Source of the DNA: Actinoplanes sp. KI2
Lineage (GTDB): Bacteria; Actinomycetota; Actinomycetes; Mycobacteriales; Micromonosporaceae
Direction of reading: 5' to 3'
NCBI RefSeq assembly: GCF_025630775.1
Contig: NZ_JAOSZE010000006.1
Span: 124,001-188,000, forward strand
DNA length: 64,000 nt
In this document: one piece after another, positions 35,194-44,459 of the stretch
Layout: every line of letters begins with the position of its first letter
How positions within the stretch are numbered: the first letter of the stretch is position 1
The notes under the pieces: generated by a model
Database searches by the model: none
Told to the model about the DNA's origin: nothing
The model's input: only the letters and a program-made list of their open reading frames with translations
Position numbers and translations under genes: made by a program

Positions 35194-35808
35194 TCACTTC
35201 CTCGCTGCCGCCGCGTCTGGTGCCCGGCTGATCCGCATCATCGGCGAGGGCTTGTTCCAGTTCCGGCTGCCGTTCCTCCATTGGCGTTCGTTCGTCGGGT
35301 TGGCGTTCGTGCTCCGAGCTCCGCGCGCGGTTTCGGATGTGTGGCAGGTGGTAGCACGGGCGATCGTCGGGCCGTGCGGGATCGGGATGGGGGCGGCCCC
35401 GGCTCGGAGACCGGGGCACGGGCGCGAACCGGGGCCGCCCAAGGCGCCGGAACCGCCGGACTGGGCGGCGGGGGCGCGCGGGAGTGATGGCTCGGGGGAA
35501 TCGGGTGATCGGGGTGCCTCGGCAGGGAACGTCCGCAGCATGGCGACGCCGCAGTGCAGCGGTAGCGGGGCCGTGGCGAGGTACTCGATCAGGGCCGGGT
35601 GGCGAGGGCTCCTTTCCTCGAGGGCGCCGGCCGGTGGGCAAGGCGTGGTGGCAGTGCGCGGCGGGAACGGCAGGGGCGTGGCCGGCACCAGCCGGTCGAC
35701 GCAAGGGCTGGTCAGGCCGCAGGTGCAGCGCCGCCAGAAGGTGCGCCGATCTCGCCTGTGTGTGGGGGTCAGTGGGACCGGCTTGAAGGTCTGGCGACGC
35801 CTAGTCAT
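35194..35808 (-). CDS. Cys-motif hypothetical protein, possibly truncated
   Basis: 204 residues from ATG 35808. The first ~45 residues (HRRDRRTFWRRCTCG, then PCVDRLVP) resemble a family of small Arg/Cys proteins from Micromonosporaceae accessory regions. The middle is Pro/Ala-rich and the end shows out-of-frame-like composition, whereas another minus frame looks more protein-like there, so a frameshift is possible. One TGA separates it from the in-frame repeat region. The TATACT -10 six bases before the ATG suggests leaderless expression. Function unknown; confidence applies to the N-terminal part. Confidence 0.5.
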   Translation of the reverse strand: MTRRRQTFKPVPLTPTHRRDRRTFWRRCTCGLTSPCVDRLVPATPLPFPPRTATTPCPPAGALEERSPRHPALIEYLATAPLPLHCGVAMLRTFPAEAPRSPDSPEPSLPRAPAAQSGGSGALGGPGSRPCPGLRAGAAPIPIPHGPTIARATTCHTSETARGARSTNANPTNERQWRNGSRNWNKPSPMMRISRAPDAAAARK

Positions 35809-35814
35809 GGGGAG

Positions 35815-35820
35815 AGTATA
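35815..35820 (-). promoter_or_regulatory. -10 element for the minus-strand Cys-motif gene
   Basis: TATACT on the minus strand, six bases before ATG 35808. It sits in the AT-rich 83-base divergent gap 35809-35891, which also contains CGACTA-type direct repeats. Confidence 0.45.
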
Positions 35821-35878
35821 GATGTCATACGACTAGCTGTCTCCTATCAACTTAGCGATCGACTAATAGTCTCACGCC

Positions 35879-35884
35879 TACGGT
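35879..35884 (+). promoter_or_regulatory. -10 element for the AlpA-like gene
   Basis: TACGGT ends seven bases before GTG 35892. The same CCTACGGT arrangement recurs before ATG 33058 and GTG 39377. Confidence 0.45.
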
Positions 35885-35891
35885 CGATCAC

Positions 35892-36101
35892 GTGGCAGTG
35901 AAACCGATCCGGCTCATGGGCGCGCACGAGATCCGAATCCGACTGGGTGGGGTCAGCCGGCAGCGTGCGTACCAGATCACCAGTCGGGCCGACTTCCCCA
36001 AGCCGCTCGCCGATCTGGCGCAGGGCAAGGTGTGGCTGGCCGACGACGTCGAGGCGTGGATGAAGGTCCACCGACGCGACCTGGACGACTCCGAGGACTG
36101 A
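35892..36101 (+). CDS. AlpA/excisionase-like helix-turn-helix protein
   Basis: A 69-residue DNA-binding protein. GAHEIRIRLGGVSRQRAYQIT is a MerR-like winged helix-turn-helix with the recognition helix at residues ~22-32, followed by DFPKPLADLAQGKVWLADDVEAW, the characteristic AlpA/Xis second half. Such proteins act as excisionases or small activators in integrative elements, or as stand-alone regulators. No integrase is adjacent. It is expressed divergently from the Cys-motif gene and ends 51 bases before the convergent dprA gene. Confidence 0.8.
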   Translation: MAVKPIRLMGAHEIRIRLGGVSRQRAYQITSRADFPKPLADLAQGKVWLADDVEAWMKVHRRDLDDSED

Positions 36102-36151
36102 CGGGGCGTCATCTCTCACCCGGCGGGGCGGCGCACGCGAGTCGTGGGGGC

Positions 36152-37345
36152 TCACGGCGCCGCCTTCGCCCGCCGCGCCAGGGTGACCTTGCCGTCCCGG
36201 CGTTCCACCAGACCGGCGACTTCCAGCAGGGACAGCCGGCGTAGCACCCTGCGTAAGGCCAGGCCGGCCCGCGCGGCCAACTCCTCGGGCGAGATCGAGC
36301 CGCGCGGCGGCAGCGCCTCGAGCACGAGCGCGGACTCCTCGTCGAGCGTGTCCCGCCGATGTTCGGGACCCCGCGCCGGCGGCCGCCCGTACTCGCCCAT
36401 CTTTCCGACCGCCTCGAGCACGTCGACCGCGTCGGTGACCAGCGTGGCGTCGGGCCTCGAGCGCAACAGCTCGTGACAGCCGACCGACATCGCCGAGGTG
36501 ACCGGCCCGGGCACCACCATCGCGGCCCGGCGCAGCGCGAGCACCCGGCTCATCGTCTGGATCGCGCCGCTGCGGGCGGCGGCCTCGACCATGACCGTGC
36601 CGGCGGTGGCCGCCGCGATCACCCGGTTGCGGATCAGGAAGCGATGCCGCAGCGGTTCCGACCCCGGCGGCCACTCGCTGATCAGCAGTCCCTTCTCCGC
36701 GACCCGCTCGAACAACCCCGCATTCCCGGCCGGGTACGGCCGGTCGACCCCGCACGCCAGGACCGCGACCGTACGCCCGCCCGCGGCCAGCGTCGCCCGG
36801 TGCGCCGCGGCGTCGATCCCGAAGGCGCCGCCCGAGACGACCGTCCAGCCGTGTTCGACCAGCCCGTACGTGAGGTCGGCGGTCACGTTGTTGCCGTACC
36901 CGGTCGACGCCCGCGCCCCGACCACCGCGACCGACCGGTCGAGCGTCTCGCCCAGTCGCCGGCCCCCGCGCACCCACACGCACAGCGGCGGCCGTACGTC
37001 CCGGTTGATCCGTCCCGGCAGGTCCAGCTCTAGCAGGGCGAGCGAGTCGACCCGGGCCGGCCACTCGTCGTCCGAGGGCACCACGATCCGTGCCCCCAGC
37101 CGAGCCGCCCGGTGCAGCGTCGTCTCGGCGAACCGCCGCGGGTCGAGCCCTTGCCGCTTGGCCCGCACCGAGTTACGCGTGGCCGCATCGGGAAAATCGT
37201 CGGCCAGCAGCCGCTCGAGCGTCGCCGGCGCCCCGTACTCCTGCACAAGCGCCCAAACCGCCCGATGCCCCGGCTCGACGAGATACGTGAGGGCGACCCG
37301 CGCCGCGCGGTCCTCGTCCGAGCCCGCGCTATTCGGCCCATTCAT
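36152..37345 (-). CDS. dprA: DNA-processing protein DprA
   Basis: 397 residues. DprA binds incoming single-stranded DNA and loads RecA during transformation. The Rossmann core spans ~110-310 (RSVAVVGARASTGYGNNVTADL, VSGGAFGIDAAAHRATL, AVLACGVDRPYPAGN, SEWPPGSEPLRHRFLIRNRVIA, VVEAAARSGAIQT with a Met for the first Val) and a C-terminal winged helix ends the protein. ATG 37345 is chosen as GGGAGAG lies seven bases upstream; it overlaps the yifB end by 17 bases. It belongs to a yraN-yifB-dprA minus-strand operon. Confidence 0.95.
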   Translation of the reverse strand: MNGPNSAGSDEDRAARVALTYLVEPGHRAVWALVQEYGAPATLERLLADDFPDAATRNSVRAKRQGLDPRRFAETTLHRAARLGARIVVPSDDEWPARVDSLALLELDLPGRINRDVRPPLCVWVRGGRRLGETLDRSVAVVGARASTGYGNNVTADLTYGLVEHGWTVVSGGAFGIDAAAHRATLAAGGRTVAVLACGVDRPYPAGNAGLFERVAEKGLLISEWPPGSEPLRHRFLIRNRVIAAATAGTVMVEAAARSGAIQTMSRVLALRRAAMVVPGPVTSAMSVGCHELLRSRPDATLVTDAVDVLEAVGKMGEYGRPPARGPEHRRDTLDEESALVLEALPPRGSISPEELAARAGLALRRVLRRLSLLEVAGLVERRDGKVTLARRAKAAP

Positions 37346-38861
37346 GGCTCTCTCCCATCCGCAGTTGGATGGCCTCGCTGATGTCCGCACGTTCCGGGCG
37401 GGACCGTCCGTCCAGATCCGCGAGAGTCCAGGCCAGACGCAATACGCGATCGAAGCCGCGCGCCGACAACAGGCCGAGGTCGAGGGCGCGGCGCAGGTCG
37501 GTGGTGTCCTTGGGCGGCAACTGCCACGGCGGCTTGCGCAGGACCGGCCCCGGAGCCTCGGCGTTCACCTGCCATCCGTGCGCCGCCCAGCGCTCCTCGG
37601 CGACCTTCCGGGCCTGGCTCACCTTCGCGGCCACCACGGCGGAGGGTGTTGCCGGGTCGTCGACGGGGACCAGGTCGGCCGCGCGCATCGGGCGCAGCGT
37701 GATCCGCATGTCGATACGGTCGAGCAGGGGCCCGGACAACTTGGCCCGATACCGACGCCGGGCGTGGGGCGAACAGGTGCAGTGCTGATCGCCGGCCGGG
37801 CTGGCGCACGGGCAGGGGTTGGCCGCGACGACGAGCTGAACACGAGCCGGGTACTCCGTCGTGCCGTGCAGCCGGGCGAGAACCACCTGCCCGGTTTCGA
37901 GCGGCTCACGCAGGGCCTGAAGGGTCCGCCCGGACATCTCGGACACCTCGTCGAGGAACAGCACGCCGCGATGGGCCAGCGACATGGCGCCCGGTCGGGC
38001 CAGCCCGCTGCCGCCGCCGATCAGGGACGCAAGGCTTGCGCTGTGGTGCGGCGCCTGGAACGGCGGCCGACGGACGAGGTGGCTGCCCGGCGGCAGCACG
38101 CCGGCGATGGACTGCAGTGCGGTCACCTCCAGCGCTGCCGTGTCGTCGAGCTCGGGCAGGATCGACGGAAGGCGCTCGGCAAGCATGGTCTTGCCGGCGC
38201 CGGGCGGCCCGAACAGCGCCAAGTGGTGTCCGCCCGCCGCGGCGACCTCCAGACCCAGGCGGCCCATCGGCTGCCCGGCGACATCGGCGAGATCGAGCCG
38301 TGGAGGCGGCGGCGGAGGGGCCGCCGGCAGCGGGTCGAGCAGGGGTTCCTGACCGCGAACGAACTCCACCAGGCGTCGCAGCGTGTCGACGGCCCGGACG
38401 GTCACGCCCGGCACCACCGTCGCCTCGCAGGCGTTCTCGACCGGAACGATCACTCGGGTCGCGCCGGCCCGGACCGCCGCGGCGACCATCGGGAGCACCC
38501 CGCGGACCGGGCGCACGGTGCCGTCCAGGCCCAGCTCGCCGAGCAGGACCACCTCGCGCAGCGGGCCGGCCGGCAGGCTACCGGCGCCGGTGAGGAGCGC
38601 GGTGGCGATGGCGAGGTCGAAGCTGCTGCCGTGTTTGTGCAGATCGGCCGGGAGAAGGTTGACGGTGATCCGGCGATTCGGCCACTCCTGCCCCGAGTTC
38701 ACGATGGCGGCTCGCACCCGATCGCGGGCCTCGTTCAATGCCGCGTCGGGTAGTCCGGTCAGCATCACGGCGGGCAGTCCGGCGGCGAGATCGGCCTCGA
38801 CCTCGACGAGGTGGCCGGTGACGCCGACCAGGCCGACGCAGAGCACTCGCGCGTAGCTCAT
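37329..38861 (-). CDS. yifB: YifB/ComM family Mg-chelatase-like AAA+ ATPase
   Basis: 510 residues. ComM-type helicases promote branch migration during natural transformation; in actinobacteria the role is untested. An N-terminal Lon-like domain (residues 1-~165) contains NRRITVNLLPADLHKHGSSFDL, then AAA+ with Walker A GPPGAGKTM (~228), Walker B GVLFLDEVSEM (~300), LARPGAMSLAHRG, and Cys-rich NPCPCASPAGDQHCTC, which may bind zinc. Start ATG 38861 overlaps the yraN stop by one base. Confidence 0.95.
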   Translation of the reverse strand: MSYARVLCVGLVGVTGHLVEVEADLAAGLPAVMLTGLPDAALNEARDRVRAAIVNSGQEWPNRRITVNLLPADLHKHGSSFDLAIATALLTGAGSLPAGPLREVVLLGELGLDGTVRPVRGVLPMVAAAVRAGATRVIVPVENACEATVVPGVTVRAVDTLRRLVEFVRGQEPLLDPLPAAPPPPPPRLDLADVAGQPMGRLGLEVAAAGGHHLALFGPPGAGKTMLAERLPSILPELDDTAALEVTALQSIAGVLPPGSHLVRRPPFQAPHHSASLASLIGGGSGLARPGAMSLAHRGVLFLDEVSEMSGRTLQALREPLETGQVVLARLHGTTEYPARVQLVVAANPCPCASPAGDQHCTCSPHARRRYRAKLSGPLLDRIDMRITLRPMRAADLVPVDDPATPSAVVAAKVSQARKVAEERWAAHGWQVNAEAPGPVLRKPPWQLPPKDTTDLRRALDLGLLSARGFDRVLRLAWTLADLDGRSRPERADISEAIQLRMGESHEWAE

Positions 38862-39220
38862 CAGAACGCCGCGCGGATGTGGACGACCCTGGGGGCGCCG
38901 CGCCGCTGGGGCAGCACCTCGACCACGTCGAAGCGCATGGCACGAGGATGGATGCCGGTCTCGTCGAGCCAGCGGCCGGCCAGAACGCGCAGCTTGCGGA
39001 CCTTGTGCTGGGTCACCGCCTCGGCGGGCGTGCCGAACCCCGCGCCGCGACGGGTCTTCACCTCGCAGAAGACGAGGGTGTCGCCGTCGCGGAGGACGAG
39101 GTCTATCTCGCCGTCGCGGCAGCGCCAATTTCGGTGGAGGATCACCAGTCCCTGTTGCTGGAGGTGCTGGGCCGCGACCCGCTCCCCGTACGCGCCGACC
39201 GCCTGTCGTTCCGTCGTCAT
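38861..39220 (-). CDS. yraN: YraN family (UPF0102) endonuclease-like protein
   Basis: 119 residues from ATG 39220, where the family normally begins (MTTERQAVGAYGERVAAQHL); a longer upstream frame is not conserved in style. It has a PD-(D/E)xK-like core: NWRCRDGEIDLVLRDGD followed by VFCEVKTRRGAGFGTP. The cellular role is unknown, though it is widely linked to yifB/dprA and rnhB. It is the first gene of the minus-strand yraN-yifB-dprA operon and diverges from the next gene. Confidence 0.93.
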   Translation of the reverse strand: MTTERQAVGAYGERVAAQHLQQQGLVILHRNWRCRDGEIDLVLRDGDTLVFCEVKTRRGAGFGTPAEAVTQHKVRKLRVLAGRWLDETGIHPRAMRFDVVEVLPQRRGAPRVVHIRAAF

Positions 39221-39362
39221 GGCCGGAAACCGTGGACCGTTCCGGCGGTCTTCGCGAGCGGACCGGTCAAAACCTGTGGACGGAGCGCAACTGTGGAAAA
39301 TCGCACGGTAGTCGTTCGGGTGTGTTATGGCCGCAGCGGTGGCATCGCCGTCCGTGGTCACC

Positions 39363-39368
39363 TACGGT
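39363..39368 (+). promoter_or_regulatory. -10 element for the following membrane-protein gene
   Basis: TACGGT ending eight bases before GTG 39377; no ribosome binding site, so a leaderless mRNA is likely. Confidence 0.45.
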
Positions 39369-39376
39369 GCGAGATC

Positions 39377-40048
39377 GTGGAAGGACACCGTTACGCCGAC
39401 GACGAGCCGAGCTGGTACGCCGGCCAGGGCCAGTACGCCCGCACCACGGACCCGGAGATCTCGGGAATCCATGAGCGTCCGAGCGGCGCGTTCCGGCTGC
39501 CGGAGCAACGGCCCGCGGCCGCGAACCCGTACGCGCTGACCGACCCCCTCGCCACGTCGGGCAGCCATGCCGTGCCGAACGAGACGTACGACTCGGGGCG
39601 GATCCCGGTCCGCGGCCCGGAGTATCCGACGATCCGGCCGACGACGGCGGAGCCGATGGCGCCGCCCGTTCCCGCGCCGGCCCCCGTCCCGGAGCCCGCT
39701 TTGCCGCTGGCCGGACCGACCAGTCTGGTGCCTCCGGTGGCGACCCGGCCGGAGAGCGTCTACCAGTCCCGCCGCCCGGTTTCGTCCTTCCTGGTGGCGA
39801 TCGTGATGGTCGTCCTGTTGATCCCGGTGATCCGGCTGCTCCTGGTGTCCACCTTCACCGGCGATCCGAGCGCCCGCGGCATCGTCCCGGCGGTACTGCT
39901 CACGCTGGGCTTCACGCTGACCGGGGTCGGGCTGTTCACGGTCGCGCGGGGCGGCACGATCAGCCGCGAGACCTGGCTGCGCCCGCCCGTGGCGTACCTC
40001 CCGGTGGGTTTGATCTTGATGGTGGCCGCCGGGCTGGCTGTCGCCTAA
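39377..40048 (+). CDS. Membrane protein with long Pro-rich N-terminal domain
   Basis: 223 residues from GTG 39377. Residues 1-~130 are disordered, first acidic and Tyr-containing (RYADDEPSWYAGQGQYART), then Pro/Ala-rich (APPVPAPAPVPEPALP). Three TM helices follow (SFLVAIVMVVLLIPVIRLLL, a second at ~178-198 and a third at the end). No family is recognised. It diverges from yraN and precedes rpsB by 244 bases. Confidence 0.75.
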   Translation: MEGHRYADDEPSWYAGQGQYARTTDPEISGIHERPSGAFRLPEQRPAAANPYALTDPLATSGSHAVPNETYDSGRIPVRGPEYPTIRPTTAEPMAPPVPAPAPVPEPALPLAGPTSLVPPVATRPESVYQSRRPVSSFLVAIVMVVLLIPVIRLLLVSTFTGDPSARGIVPAVLLTLGFTLTGVGLFTVARGGTISRETWLRPPVAYLPVGLILMVAAGLAVA

Positions 40049-40100
40049 AAAGAAGAAAACTGCCTGAAACCCCACAAAGAACGACGGCAAAAAGCTGGCG

Positions 40101-40254
40101 TATGCTTGGTTCTCGGCGACCGCGACATGCGGTCGACCTCGCGTGCCCTCTGCCGGAAGCGTTCACGTTACCGGCGGCGACGGCCCTCCCTGGTCTCGAT
40201 CTTCATCGGGTCCGACTGTGGCCGGCGACCGGGCGCCAGGACGCCCACCGCCGG
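40101..40254 (+). promoter_or_regulatory. rpsB promoter and structured leader
   Basis: TATGCT (40101-40106) is a likely -10. About ten bases downstream is a perfect hairpin CGACCGC/GCGGTCG (40117-40135). A second stem, CCGGCG/CGCCGG with inner GGGCG/CGCCC (40222-40254), ends 39 bases before the rpsB start. A ~180-base leader of this form fits S2 autoregulation, but no known family was recognised. Confidence 0.4.
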
Positions 40255-40292
40255 TGAGCGTGACAACCAGGGAAAACAGGGAGCAACCCACC

Positions 40293-41156
40293 ATGGCCGT
40301 CGTGACCATGCGCCAGCTGCTGGAGAGCGGTGTCCACTTCGGGCACCAGACCCGGCGCTGGAACCCCAAGATGAAGCGCTTCATCTTCACTGAGCGCAAC
40401 GGCATCTACATCATCGACCTGCGCCAGACGCTCGACTACATCGAGAAGGCGTACAGCTTCGTGCGGGACACCGTCGCGGAGGGTGGCCACATCCTCTTCG
40501 TCGGCACCAAGAAGCAGGCGCAGGAGGCGATCGCCGAGCAGGCGACCCGCGTCGGCCAGCCGTACGTCAACCACCGCTGGCTGGGCGGCATGCTCACCAA
40601 CTTCCAGACGGTGTACAAGCGTCTGCAGCGGATGAAGGAGCTCGAGGCTCTGGGCGACCTGAGCGGCACCGCCGCCGGGTACACCAAGAAGGAGACCCTG
40701 CAGCTCTCCCGCGAGAAGGACAAGCTCACCAAGACCCTCGGCGGTCTCCGTGACATGACCAAGGTGCCGTCGGCGATCTGGGTCGTCGACACCAAGAAGG
40801 AGCACATCGCCGTCGACGAGGCCCGCAAGCTGGGCATCCCGGTGATCGCCGTGCTCGACACCAACTGCGACCCGGACGAGGTCGACTTCCCGATCCCGGG
40901 CAACGACGACGCGATCCGCTCGGCCGAGCTGCTGACGAAGGTCGTGGCCAGCGCCGTGGCCGACGGTCTGATCGCCCGTTCCGGCCGGGGCCGGGGCAAC
41001 GACGACGCGAAGCCCGAGGCGGGCGCCGTCGCGGCCGGCGAGCCGCTGCCCGAGTGGGAGCGCGACCTCTACGAGGGCGCCGAGAAGAAGGCCGACGAGG
41101 CCGCCGAGCCCGTCTCCGCCGAGACCGTCTCCGCCGAGACCGTCGCCGCCGAGTAA
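40293..41156 (+). CDS. rpsB: 30S ribosomal protein S2
   Basis: 287 residues. Conserved S2 sequence from [22 protein letters not shown] through [62 protein letters not shown]. The C-terminal ~45 residues are an acidic extension with [13 protein letters not shown] repeats, typical of actinobacteria. AGGGAG lies upstream of ATG 40293. It is followed by tsf after 20 bases, the universal rpsB-tsf pair. Confidence 0.98.
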   Translation: MAVVTMRQLLESGVHFGHQTRRWNPKMKRFIFTERNGIYIIDLRQTLDYIEKAYSFVRDTVAEGGHILFVGTKKQAQEAIAEQATRVGQPYVNHRWLGGMLTNFQTVYKRLQRMKELEALGDLSGTAAGYTKKETLQLSREKDKLTKTLGGLRDMTKVPSAIWVVDTKKEHIAVDEARKLGIPVIAVLDTNCDPDEVDFPIPGNDDAIRSAELLTKVVASAVADGLIARSGRGRGNDDAKPEAGAVAAGEPLPEWERDLYEGAEKKADEAAEPVSAETVSAETVAAE

Positions 41157-41176
41157 GAGACCATCGAGAGAGAGCC

Positions 41177-42007
41177 ATGGCTAACTACACCGCCGCGGAT
41201 GTCAAGAAGCTCCGCGATCTGACCGGTGCCGGCATGATGGACTGCAAGAAGGCGCTCGAGGAGGCCGACGGCGACTTCGACAAGGCCGTCGAGTTCCTGC
41301 GCATCAAGGGCGCCAAGGACGTCGGCAAGCGGGCCGGCCGCACCGCCGCCAACGGCATCGTCAGCCACTTCGGCAAGGCGCTGCTGGAGCTCAACTGCGA
41401 GACCGACTTCGTCGCCAAGACCCCGGACTTCGTCGCCCTGGGCCAGCAGCTGGTCGAGTTCGGCGCGAAGAACAACATCGCCGACGCGGCCGCGCTCTCC
41501 GCGGCGACGCTGCCCGACGGCAAGTCGGTGGCGGACACCATCCAGGAGTACAGCGCCAAGATCGGCGAGAAGATCGTCCTCAACCGGTTCGTCGACCTGG
41601 ACGGCACCGTGGCGGTCTACCTGCACCGCAAGGCGCAGGACCTGCCGCCGCAGGTGGGCGTCCTGGTGCAGTACACCGGCAAGACCGACGAGGCCGCCGA
41701 CGCCGACGCCCGCGGCATCGGCATGCAGATCGCCGCCATGCGTCCGCGCTTCCTCACCCGCGACGAGGTGCCGGCCGAGGTCGTCGACTCCGAGCGCCGC
41801 ATCGCCGAGGAGACCGCCAAGGAGGAGGGCAAGCCCGAGAAGGCGCTGCCCAAGATCGTCGAGGGCCGGGTGAACTCCTTCTTCAAGGACTTCGTCCTGC
41901 TCGAGCAGTCCTCGGTGGTCGACAACAAGAAGACCGTGAAGCAGATCGCCGACGAGGCCGGGCTGAACATCACCCGCTTCGTACGCTTCGAGGTCGGCCA
42001 GGAGTAA
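41177..42007 (+). CDS. tsf: Elongation factor Ts
   Basis: 276 residues. EF-Ts exchanges GDP for GTP on EF-Tu. N-terminal UBA-like domain [24 protein letters not shown]; the TDFVA motif ([14 protein letters not shown]) and the core subdomains follow; the C-terminal module is present ([29 protein letters not shown]). Start ATG 41177 has GAGAGAG upstream. A GC hairpin follows the stop and separates it from pyrH. Confidence 0.98.
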   Translation: MANYTAADVKKLRDLTGAGMMDCKKALEEADGDFDKAVEFLRIKGAKDVGKRAGRTAANGIVSHFGKALLELNCETDFVAKTPDFVALGQQLVEFGAKNNIADAAALSAATLPDGKSVADTIQEYSAKIGEKIVLNRFVDLDGTVAVYLHRKAQDLPPQVGVLVQYTGKTDEAADADARGIGMQIAAMRPRFLTRDEVPAEVVDSERRIAEETAKEEGKPEKALPKIVEGRVNSFFKDFVLLEQSSVVDNKKTVKQIADEAGLNITRFVRFEVGQE

Positions 42008-42024
42008 TACGAGCGCCAGAGGCG

Positions 42025-42062
42025 GGGGAGGTCGGGAACGCGATTCTGCGTCCGGCCTCCCC
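42025..42062 (+). terminator. Hairpin between tsf and pyrH
   Basis: GGGGAGG (42025-42031) pairs with CCTCCCC (42056-42062), with a further inner CGG/CCG pairing; no T-run. A TAAGGT (42069-42074) just after it may be a -10 for pyrH, 33 bases before the start codon. Confidence 0.5.
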
Positions 42063-42106
42063 GTCACATAAGGTCTCTGCTGGGCACTGAAGGGAAGGCG
42101 GGTCTC

Positions 42107-42868
42107 ATGACGATGGTGACCGAGCAGGCAGTTCCGGTTGACGATCCGACCTCGCCGCCCTTGCGGCCCCGCCGGGTCGTGCTGAAGCTCTCCGGCGAGG
42201 TGTTCGGCGGAGGCGCGGTCGGCGTCGACCCCGACGTCGTGCAGTCCATCGCCCGCCAGATCGCCACCGTGATCCGCCGTGGCATCCAGGTCGCCGTGGT
42301 CGTCGGCGGCGGCAACTTCTTCCGCGGTGCCGAGCTGCAGAAGCGCGGCATGGACCGGAACCGGGCCGACTACATGGGCATGCTCGGCACCGTGATGAAC
42401 TGCCTGGCCCTGCAGGACTTCCTGGAGAAGGAGGGCATCGAGACGCGGGTGCAGACCGCGATCACGATGGCCCAGGTCGCCGAGCCGTACATCCCGCTGC
42501 GCGCGATCCGGCACCTCGAGAAGGGGCGCGCGGTCATTTTCGGCGCCGGCGCGGGCATGCCGTACTTCTCCACCGACACCGTCACCGCCCAGCGCGCGCT
42601 GGAGATCCACGCGGACATCGTGCTGATGAGCAAGAACGGTGTGGACGGCGTTTACTCCGCCGACCCGCGCGTCGACCCGGCCGCCGAGAAGCTCGAGACC
42701 GCCACCTTCCAGGAGATCATCCAGCGTGGGCTGCGCGTCGCCGATCAGGCCGCCTTCAGCCTCTGCGAGGAGAACAACCTGCCGATGCTGGTCTTCGGCG
42801 CGGAGGGGGACGACACGATCGTCCGCGCGGTGAGCGGCGAGAAGATCGGCACGTTGATCACCAGCTGA
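42107..42868 (+). CDS. pyrH: UMP kinase PyrH
   Basis: 253 residues. It phosphorylates UMP to UDP and is allosterically regulated. Amino-acid-kinase fold: [74 protein letters not shown]. The first ~18 residues precede the domain, as in other actinobacteria. GGGAAGG is upstream of ATG 42107. Neighbours tsf and frr are the standard arrangement. Confidence 0.98.
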   Translation: MTMVTEQAVPVDDPTSPPLRPRRVVLKLSGEVFGGGAVGVDPDVVQSIARQIATVIRRGIQVAVVVGGGNFFRGAELQKRGMDRNRADYMGMLGTVMNCLALQDFLEKEGIETRVQTAITMAQVAEPYIPLRAIRHLEKGRAVIFGAGAGMPYFSTDTVTAQRALEIHADIVLMSKNGVDGVYSADPRVDPAAEKLETATFQEIIQRGLRVADQAAFSLCEENNLPMLVFGAEGDDTIVRAVSGEKIGTLITS

Positions 42869-42920
42869 GCCAACAAAACGTCCCCGCATTTTTGACAAAG
42901 CAAGGAGGCGAGAAGAGCCG

Positions 42921-43478
42921 GTGATCGACGAGACCCTCTTCGAGGCCGAAGAGAAGATGGAGAGCGCGGTCGAGCACGCCAAGGAGGAGTTCGCCGCGAT
43001 CCGTACCGGGCGGGCCACTCCGGCGATGTTCTCCAAGATTCTGGTGGACTATTACGGCGCGCCCACGCCGGTGACTCAGATGGCCTCGGTCGGTGTGCCG
43101 GAGCCGCGCATGGTGATCGTGAAGCCGTACGACGCCAGCCAGCTCGGGCCGATCGAGCGCGCGATCCGCGACTCGGACCTCGGGGTCAACCCCAACAACG
43201 AGGGCACCCAGCTGCGCATCCACCTGCCGCAGATGACCGAGGAGCGCCGCCGCGAGATGATCAAGGTGGCCCGGCACAAGGCGGAGGAGGGCCGGGTGGC
43301 CATCCGGAACGTCCGCCGCAAGGCCAAGGAGCAGATCGACAAGCTCGTGAAGGACGGCGAGACCGGCGAGGACGACGGCCGCCGCGCCGAGAAGGAGCTC
43401 GACGACGTGACGCACCGTTACGTCTCGGTCGTCGACGAGCTCGTCAAGCACAAGGAAGCCGAGTTGCTCGAGGTCTGA
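42921..43478 (+). CDS. frr: Ribosome recycling factor
   Basis: 185 residues, full length. With EF-G it splits post-termination ribosomes. Conserved: [79 protein letters not shown]. Start GTG 42921 follows AGGAGG at 42902, a rather long spacing. The stop overlaps the cdsA start as TGATG. Confidence 0.98.
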   Translation: MIDETLFEAEEKMESAVEHAKEEFAAIRTGRATPAMFSKILVDYYGAPTPVTQMASVGVPEPRMVIVKPYDASQLGPIERAIRDSDLGVNPNNEGTQLRIHLPQMTEERRREMIKVARHKAEEGRVAIRNVRRKAKEQIDKLVKDGETGEDDGRRAEKELDDVTHRYVSVVDELVKHKEAELLEV

Positions 43479-44422
43479 TGTCCTACCTCGATCCGCGGCC
43501 GCAGCACCTAGGCGACGTGACCCCGCAACCCGAGTCGGAGCCCGAGCCCGCGAAACGTGGGCCCGGGCGTCGTCGCGCGGGCAAGAAGGGCACCGGCGGC
43601 AAGAGCCGGGCCGGGCGCAACCTCCCGGCCGCCATCGCCGTCGGCGTCAGCCTGGTGCTGCTGGTCCTGGCCTCGCTGCTGATCTGGCCGCCGGCCCTGC
43701 CCGGCCTGATCGCGCTGGCCGCCGGCACGGGCGTCTGGGAGATGACCCGGGCGCTCAAGGTGACCGGCGCCGAGCCGCCGCTGATCCCGCTGCTCGGCGG
43801 TGCCCTGCTGATGGTCGGCCTGGCCTGGCACGACGGACCCGACTCGCTGCTGATCGGCCTGGTGGTCACGGTCGTCGCGGCGCTGCTGTGGCGGCTGGCC
43901 GACGGCCTCCAGGCGGTGCGCAGGGCGTTCACGCCGACCGTCATGATCGCCGTCTACGTGCCGTTCCTGCTCAGCTTCGCGGTGCTGCTCCAGCAGCCGG
44001 ACGCGAACTCCGACGGCCGCTGGCGGATCCTCTGCACGCTGTTCGCGGTGGTGCTCTCGGACACCGGTGGCTACGTGGCCGGCGTCTTCCTCGGCAAACA
44101 CAAGATGGCCCCGTCGATCAGCCCCGGCAAGACCTGGGAGGGCTTCGCCGGGTCGATCTGCGCCTCGGCCATCGGCAGCGCGCTGTTCCTCTACTTCCTG
44201 CTCGACATCCCGGCGTACTGGGGCCTGCTGTTCGGCGCGGTGATCTCGGTGGTCGCAGTCGTCGGTGACCTGGCCGAGTCGATGCTCAAGCGTGACCTGG
44301 GTCTCAAGGACATGAGCAACCTGCTGCCCGGACACGGCGGCGTGATGGACCGGCTGGACTCGATCCTGTTCGCGGTGCCCACCGCGTACCTCCTCTTCGC
44401 CGTGATCGTCCATCAGCTATGA
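43478..44422 (+). CDS. cdsA: Phosphatidate cytidylyltransferase CdsA
   Basis: 314 residues. It makes CDP-diacylglycerol from phosphatidate and CTP at the membrane. About 50 basic, Pro-rich residues (RGPGRRRAGKKGTGG) precede ~8 TM helices. Family signature: SDTGGYVAGVFLGKHKMAPSISPGKTWEG and, near the end, KRDLGLKDMSNLLPGHGGVMDRLDS with the metal-binding Asp. Translation is coupled to frr. The long basic N-terminus is usual in actinobacteria. Confidence 0.97.
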   Translation: MSYLDPRPQHLGDVTPQPESEPEPAKRGPGRRRAGKKGTGGKSRAGRNLPAAIAVGVSLVLLVLASLLIWPPALPGLIALAAGTGVWEMTRALKVTGAEPPLIPLLGGALLMVGLAWHDGPDSLLIGLVVTVVAALLWRLADGLQAVRRAFTPTVMIAVYVPFLLSFAVLLQQPDANSDGRWRILCTLFAVVLSDTGGYVAGVFLGKHKMAPSISPGKTWEGFAGSICASAIGSALFLYFLLDIPAYWGLLFGAVISVVAVVGDLAESMLKRDLGLKDMSNLLPGHGGVMDRLDSILFAVPTAYLLFAVIVHQL

Positions 44423-44459
44423 GTGACCTACTCTCGCGGCGTGGGACACTGGATACGCC

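Noticed and set aside
34433-35704. 423-codon minus-strand frame spanning the small Cys-motif gene and the repeats
   Set aside because: Only its last 83 codons have a start, ribosome binding site and family-like sequence; the remainder crosses the repeats in a Thr/Arg/Cys-rich alternative frame.
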